DNA of 64,000 nucleotides. Source: Bacillota bacterium (GTDB lineage: Bacteria > Bacillota_A > Clostridia > Christensenellales > Aristaeellaceae). The stretch covers positions 1 through 64,000 of the forward strand of contig JAEZSP010000002.1 of assembly GCA_023421735.1 (NCBI GenBank), read 5' to 3'. This document shows positions 59,861 to 64,000 of this stretch, in pieces. Below the pieces are notes generated by a model, which did no database searches, was not told the DNA's origin, and was given only the letters and a program-made list of their open reading frames with translations. The stretch's first letter is position 1. Every line of letters starts with the position of its first letter. The position numbers and the translations under genes were made by a program.

Positions 59861-61009
59861 ATGGCGTTTACCTACAGAATTGCGACCGAGGCGGATAGGG
59901 ACAAGTACATCGACTTTGCGAACCTCGTGTTCAGCATGGCTCATGTGCCGCACGATTTTAAGGCGCTTCTCCCAAAGGTGTACGGCGATGGCAAAATGAC
60001 CGCGCAGATGCAGAATCTGGCGCTCGACGACACCGGCAACGTGCGGGGACTGGTGGCGGTGATGCCGGGAGAGATGACCGTTCTGGATGAGACGATCAAG
60101 ACGGGCTATGTGGGAACCGTGTCCGTGCATCCCTATGCGCGCGGAGAGGGGCATATGAAAAAACTCATGCACATGGCAATGGACGGCATGCGTGCGAGCG
60201 GCTGCGATATGGCGATGCTCGGTGGACAGCGGCAGCGGTACGAGTACTTCGGGTTCACCTCCGGCGGCATCTCGATGACATACACGGTCGAGAAGGCGAA
60301 CGTGCGGCATGCCCTTTCGGGCGTGGATGTGAGCGAGGTTGAACTGCGGGAGATTGGAGCGGGGGATCGTGAAGTCATTGCGGACGCATGCGCGCTGCAT
60401 GCCCAAAAGCCATGCCGTGGCGCGCGCACGCCCGAGACTTTTCACGAGATTGCATCCAGCTGGTTATCGAAGCCGATGGCGATTTTCAAGAACTGGGTTT
60501 TTGTCGGCTATTTGATCATCGGCGCGTATGGAGATTCGCGTTCGATCTCGGAATTTGTTTTGGCAGATGAAGCGCTGGCCGGTGCGGTTGTGAAAAAGCT
60601 CTTTGAACAAAAGGGTCTCGAGAGCTGCAAGATTGCATGTGCTGCATTTGACCTGGGATTGCGGCGTGTGCTTTCCCGTTTTTGCGAAGATTCCTCCGTC
60701 CACGATTGTGAGCAGCTTGCGATCTTTCACTTTCCGAAGGTGATCGGCGCGTTTTTGAAGCTCAAGGCGTCCTATGATCGTTTGGAGGACGGTGTGCGCA
60801 GCTTTGTGATTGACAGGCAGCCGCTCACGATTTCCGTCAAGGGGAACGAGGTGGCCGTGACGGCAGAAGCGCCGGACGGTGCTTTACAGCTCACCGCGAT
60901 GGATGCGCAGTTCCTCTTTTTTGGCCGGGACGGTCAGCTTTACGGCGAGTCCCTGCCCATGGGCTGGGGACAACTGCCGCTGTATCTCGATTCTGCGGAT
61001 CACTTTTAG
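59861..61009 (+). CDS. Eis-like GNAT acetyltransferase
   Basis: 382 residues from the ATG at 59861 (9 nt after GGGGG); an ATG at 59855 overlaps the ribokinase stop. Acetyl-CoA loop VSVHPYARGEGHMKKLM near 86, then QRQRYEYFGF near 122. A second half and a C-terminal SCP2-like region follow (about 285-382). Related in layout to the protein at 26637-27803. Substrate unknown. Confidence 0.75.
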   Translation: MAFTYRIATEADRDKYIDFANLVFSMAHVPHDFKALLPKVYGDGKMTAQMQNLALDDTGNVRGLVAVMPGEMTVLDETIKTGYVGTVSVHPYARGEGHMKKLMHMAMDGMRASGCDMAMLGGQRQRYEYFGFTSGGISMTYTVEKANVRHALSGVDVSEVELREIGAGDREVIADACALHAQKPCRGARTPETFHEIASSWLSKPMAIFKNWVFVGYLIIGAYGDSRSISEFVLADEALAGAVVKKLFEQKGLESCKIACAAFDLGLRRVLSRFCEDSSVHDCEQLAIFHFPKVIGAFLKLKASYDRLEDGVRSFVIDRQPLTISVKGNEVAVTAEAPDGALQLTAMDAQFLFFGRDGQLYGESLPMGWGQLPLYLDSADHF

Positions 61010-61073
61010 GGGGAGTACCGAGGGCACGCCCCGGCTCCAGGCGGTGCGGAAGTTCGTTGAACAGGTAAATTCA

Positions 61074-61101
61074 TCGCCCCGGGGGTTCACCCCCGGGGCG
61101 A
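61074..61101. other. Perfect GC-rich hairpin between convergent genes
   Basis: A 12-bp perfect stem, TCGCCCCGGGGG paired with CCCCCGGGGCGA, around a TTCA tetraloop. It lies between the GNAT and DUF2284 stop codons and has no U-run, so it may be a Rho-independent pause or mRNA-end stabiliser. Confidence 0.6.
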
Positions 61102-61128
61102 CGACGCATCAATGCGGGTCATATAGAA

Positions 61129-61680
61129 TCAGTTCTCCTGTTCGCTGTACAGAAGTGCCCCAAAGTAGGTAACGGTGTCCTTGCCGTTGATGTAATTGAT
61201 CCCTGCGGCCTTGGCGAGCAGGCTGACGAGGATGCCAAAGGCCTCGACGGAGGGATGGAGCCTGTCCGGGAATCGGCAGGGTGTGTCGGGATAGGTGCAG
61301 GTTTCGCAGCGCGGACAACCCTCGTTCGAAAGCAGAAGGAAATCGGAAATCCGCCCGGTGAGGAAGTCCGCAAGTTTGTCGCATGTTTCAGCAAAGTCCG
61401 CGTGCCCGGCCACCATGCCTTCGTAGTCGAAGCTGTCCTCTAGGTCGTACTTCTTGGTGAGGACGAGCATGTGCGTATATTGGAGGCAGCGGTCGCGGCA
61501 TTCCTCAAAGGTGCCGACGCCGGGGGGACAGGCCCAGGATGTGCCATACTTGCGGCATGTGTTTTTTTCGCAGTACATGCGCACATCGGGGTGGAAGGGA
61601 ATTTCGGACGTCTCGACGACGCCAAACTCAAAAAAACCGAGCGTCGAAAGCTCCGCGGGGGAAATGGGCCATTCGTTCAT
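61129..61680 (-). CDS. DUF2284 Cys-rich metal-binding protein
   Basis: 183 residues, ATG overlapping the prs stop (ATGA). Cys pattern: CEKNTCRKYGTSWACPPGVG near 37, ECRDRC near 60, then NEGCPRCETCTYPDTPC near 118. The arrangement is that of DUF2284, predicted to hold metal or iron-sulfur clusters. Function unknown; found in anaerobes. Confidence 0.85.
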   Translation of the reverse strand: MNEWPISPAELSTLGFFEFGVVETSEIPFHPDVRMYCEKNTCRKYGTSWACPPGVGTFEECRDRCLQYTHMLVLTKKYDLEDSFDYEGMVAGHADFAETCDKLADFLTGRISDFLLLSNEGCPRCETCTYPDTPCRFPDRLHPSVEAFGILVSLLAKAAGINYINGKDTVTYFGALLYSEQEN

Positions 61681-62678
61681 AGCATCAACCCCGCCAGTTC
61701 AAAGCCTGCCTTGATCATGTGATCGGGGAGTTGGTTAAACATGGTGTTGATCGATTCGTAGTTATAAAAGCGCATGATGGTTTCTGCGAACATGGGCGCG
61801 ACGGAGATTGTTTTGAATTTTGCCTGCCCCACGATGTTCGGGTTATCGACGGTATCGGTTGAGAAGACGCGCTCAATGGGGCTGGCGTTTATCTTTTGTA
61901 CGCCGCGTTCGGAGATGATGTTGTGTGAGAGCATGGCGAAAATGCGCTTGCAGCCATGTTTTTTGAGCACCTGGGCGAGGTTGCAGAGCGTGCCGCCAGA
62001 GATGGTGAAATCGTCGACGATGAGTGCGTTTTTCCCGGATACTTCGCCGATGAGGCCGAGCACTTCCGCATTCTCCGTGTGGTCATACCGCTCCTTGTCG
62101 CCAATCGCGATGGGGAGATCGAGCGCCGAGGAGAATTTGCGCGCCTGCTTGGCATAGCCGACATCGGGCGAGACGATGACCGTGTTATCGAGTTGGAGCC
62201 GATTGATGATTCCGGAGAGCATCGGCATGGCGTAGAGGTGATCCATGGGTTTTTTGAAAAACCCCTGTATCTGCTGCGCATGCAGGTCCATCGTCACAAA
62301 GCGATCCGCGCCCGCCAGTTCCATACACTCGGCGCACACGCGGGCGCGAATGGAAACGCGGGGTTCGTCCTTTTTGTCGCCCTTTGCATAGCCGAAGTAG
62401 GGCATGATGAGCGTGACATTCAGGGCGTTCGCACGCTTGAGGGCGTCCATCCAGAACAGGATTTCGACGAACTCGTTGTTCGAATGCATGCCGATGGGTT
62501 GCACCAGAAACACATCCCGGTCGCGCACGGATTCGTTGATGCGTACGAACGTGTTGCCTTCCGAGAAGGTGATGACCTCGGAGGATCCCACCTTGCGACC
62601 CATATAGCGGCACATGCGTTCCGCGAACACCTGCCCGCCGCTCCCCGCAAAAATCGATATGTTTGCGCTGTCAAACAT
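61677..62678 (-). CDS. prs: Ribose-phosphate pyrophosphokinase
   Basis: 333 residues from the ATG at 62678 (AAGGAG about 10 nt upstream; a GTG at 62687 is too close to the SD). FAGSGGQVFAERMCRYMG at the start; MDLHAQQIQGFF near 138; PRPP loop IVDDFTISGGT near 225. Two conserved segments deviate: PYFGYAKGDKKDEP for the usual GYARQDRK, and DDFTISGGT for DDMIDTGGT. It makes PRPP from ribose 5-phosphate and ATP. The variant loops suggest altered regulation or a paralogue. Confidence 0.9.
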   Translation of the reverse strand: MFDSANISIFAGSGGQVFAERMCRYMGRKVGSSEVITFSEGNTFVRINESVRDRDVFLVQPIGMHSNNEFVEILFWMDALKRANALNVTLIMPYFGYAKGDKKDEPRVSIRARVCAECMELAGADRFVTMDLHAQQIQGFFKKPMDHLYAMPMLSGIINRLQLDNTVIVSPDVGYAKQARKFSSALDLPIAIGDKERYDHTENAEVLGLIGEVSGKNALIVDDFTISGGTLCNLAQVLKKHGCKRIFAMLSHNIISERGVQKINASPIERVFSTDTVDNPNIVGQAKFKTISVAPMFAETIMRFYNYESINTMFNQLPDHMIKAGFELAGLML

Positions 62679-62709
62679 TCCAGACACACTCCTTACCGGA
62701 TTTTGCCGT

Positions 62710-62896
62710 TAGTAGTCCGTCCACAACAGAACCGCGTTTTCGGCGACCCCTTTCGTCCCTGGCTTTGTCGCTCTCCGCTTGACGTAGGGGAAAGTCCGCC
62801 CCTGACTGCTACGCCTGCGCTCCGGCTTCGCGCCAGGAACAAAAGTGTCGCGCCGAATTCCATCGCTTCTGTCATGGATGGAGTACTAGTAGTCCG
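62710..62896. repeat. Long imperfect palindrome, copy 3, flanked by 10-bp direct repeats
   Basis: Arms run 62726-62763 and 62832-62872 (ACAGAA...CCTGGC against GCCAGG...TTCTGT). The core CTTTGTCGC, CCGCTTGACGTA, CTACGCCTGCGCTCCGGCTTCGCGC matches copy 1 closely, with a 14-nt larger tip. TAGTAGTCCG occurs at 62710-62719 and again at 62887-62896, bracketing the element; the right one contains the stop codon of the VanW gene. The complement of TAGTAGTCCG also lies beside copy 1 (135-144). Confidence 0.75.
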
Positions 62897-64000
62897 CGCT
62901 CGGGTTTGGGGTAATGATAGGTTCCCGACTGTGCACCCCGACCCAGTAAATCGACGTGCCGGCCGAATACTTATCCTCGGTGATCATTTCGCGCGAGACC
63001 TCTGCGCCCGTGTTCCAATCGGAAAAGACGAGCCAGCCCTGACTCTGGCAGCCGTCCTTGCCCTTCTCAATGAGGGTTTCGTCATCCGTGTAGTAGGCAT
63101 ACTTGCCCGTTACGTCTTCGCGCAGTTCCTTGTTCGTGGCTGCGATTCCCTTTTTCGTGACGACGGAGATGAGCGTGATCCTGTATTCCGGACGGTTTCC
63201 ATAGATGACGACGTAGGCCTTTTTATCGGTGACCTTCGTATAAATGTAAAGCGTGCGGCCGGTGTTATTTTGGAAGACAAAGTCCTTGTTGGGCCAACTG
63301 ACGGTTGCGTCCATGCTTGGTTCTGCGTAGGAGACGGTCATGTTGTGCGGATGGCGTTCAACGATGTCGACCCCCGCCTGAATGACCGCGCAGTAGAGAG
63401 TGGTCGATGCCTGGCAACTGCCGCCGCCGACACCCATGACGACCGTGTTTCCGTCGTATTCTGGCGCCTGCTTGAAGCCGCGCTTCTCTGTGCGCTCGCC
63501 GACGACTGTGTTAAAGGAAATGGTGTCGCCGTTATAGACCGCAAGGCCGTTGAAATAGCGAAGGGCGAGATCGACATTGGTCTTGCGCGCAGGGGTGGAG
63601 GACGAAACGTCCGTCACGTAACTGCCGATGATCTCAAGTCCGCCGCTTGCCTCGTCGGAACTGATGGAGGGCTGTATGACGTTCACGGTGAGCGCCGTCT
63701 CACCCTGCCCGGTCTTGAGCAGATTGAGAATTTCATCGCGCGTCTGTTCGGCGTCGAGCGCCATGCCTTCCCTGGAGTCCGAGACGATGCGCGGCGCATC
63801 GACATCCAGTACGATTTGCGCGTCGACGGGCGCAGCATCGGTCACGGCCTGTATCTCGGCGATGAAATCGTCGAGTTTGTTTTCATCATATGTAAGATCC
63901 GAGATAAAGTCTCGCGGGCTATCCTGAAGGGCCTGGATTGCCTCGCGCCGATTGGAAAGACTACCGTAATGACCGGGATTCCAAGCAAGCTCAAGTTGGG
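62886..64000 (-). CDS. VanW-family protein, 5' end outside the window
   Basis: The frame is open to the window edge, so at least 371 C-terminal residues are seen; the GTG at 63845 is internal. Residues nearest the edge (NPGHYGSLSNRREAIQAL) look like the end of a peptidoglycan-binding (PG_binding_4) domain. The VanW domain follows: GDTISFNTVVGERT, APEYDGN, GGGSCQASTTLYCAVI, VERHPHNMTVSY. VanW domains occur in vancomycin-resistance clusters but mostly in cell-wall proteins of unknown function. Stop codon 62886-62888. Confidence 0.88.
   Translation of the reverse strand, partial: QLELAWNPGHYGSLSNRREAIQALQDSPRDFISDLTYDENKLDDFIAEIQAVTDAAPVDAQIVLDVDAPRIVSDSREGMALDAEQTRDEILNLLKTGQGETALTVNVIQPSISSDEASGGLEIIGSYVTDVSSSTPARKTNVDLALRYFNGLAVYNGDTISFNTVVGERTEKRGFKQAPEYDGNTVVMGVGGGSCQASTTLYCAVIQAGVDIVERHPHNMTVSYAEPSMDATVSWPNKDFVFQNNTGRTLYIYTKVTDKKAYVVIYGNRPEYRITLISVVTKKGIAATNKELREDVTGKYAYYTDDETLIEKGKDGCQSQGWLVFSDWNTGAEVSREMITEDKYSAGTSIYWVGVHSREPIITPNPSADY

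Noticed and set aside
62697..62885. Insertion sequence between prs and the VanW gene
   Set aside because: No transposase frame and no typical IS inverted ends. The segment is a palindromic element, at most a non-autonomous one.

Overview
The window is a GC-rich, densely packed bacterial chromosome segment. It looks like a Clostridia-type (Firmicutes) anaerobe. Pointers are strong AGGAGG-type Shine-Dalgarno sites, consensus sigma-A promoters, a CIRCE/HrcA-type site, a yybS-rplI-dnaB operon, a dcw cluster with a PASTA-bearing class B PBP, an oxygen-sensitive glycyl radical enzyme, a DUF134/NifX/MinD-ferredoxin cluster, a DUF3343 sulfur/selenium-carrier protein and VanW. MurE carries the DNPR motif of meso-diaminopimelate-adding enzymes. 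A Christensenellales-like gut or rumen lineage would fit, but that is a guess. I see no rRNA, tRNA, CRISPR array, transposase or prophage.

Layout. 1-5.2 kb: a palindromic repeat, SGNH hydrolase, orphan family-5 substrate-binding protein, amidohydrolase, GNAT. 5.2-9.1 kb: an ABC exporter pair behind a long leader with a 14-residue leader peptide and a terminator. 9.1-12.4 kb (minus): glycyl radical enzyme and creatininase-family protein. 12.4-15.4 kb (minus): yybS-rplI-dnaB. 15.5-17.5 kb (minus): two XRE proteins, one fused to a tandem helical-repeat array. 17.6-19.5 kb: htpG with CIRCE. 19.6-23.6 kb: B12-binding-domain protein, FtsX-type permease, ATPase, sulfatase. 23.7-26.5 kb (minus): small solenoid-like protein, alpha/beta hydrolase, autoregulated HTH protein, methyltransferase, peroxidase. 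26.6-32.8 kb (minus): a resistance-like block (heterodimeric exporter behind a second leader peptide and terminator, an APH-fold kinase, an Eis-like acetyltransferase). 32.8-38.8 kb: nucleotidyltransferase, UvsE-DUF1722 fusion, cysteine desulfurase, DUF3343, nth, obgE, yhbY. 38.8-42.5 kb: DUF134-NifX-MinD/ferredoxin(x2)-MBL-NifX. 42.5-45.1 kb: second palindromic repeat, membrane protein, nadD-yqeK fusion, rsfS. 45.2-58.8 kb: a rearranged dcw cluster (mraZ, ftsL, PBP, murE, mraY, phzF-like, murD, ftsW, murA, ftsQ, ftsA, ftsZ). 58.9-64 kb: ribokinase, GNAT, DUF2284, prs, third palindromic repeat, truncated VanW gene.

The most interesting signal is regulatory. Both ABC exporter pairs share one 5' architecture: consensus promoter, a short leader peptide with its own SD, then an intrinsic terminator whose U-run abuts the exporter SD. 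Both leader peptides contain an Arg-X-Arg motif, the known macrolide-dependent ribosome-arrest signature. In the second leader R-L-R is at codons 6-8, the position it has in ErmDL. This predicts ribosome-mediated transcription attenuation of exporters, comparable to bmrB-bmrCD but with macrolide-type arrest peptides. A second signal is a family of three 110-155 bp imperfect palindromes with a conserved central core, each lying directly after the stop codon of a gene.
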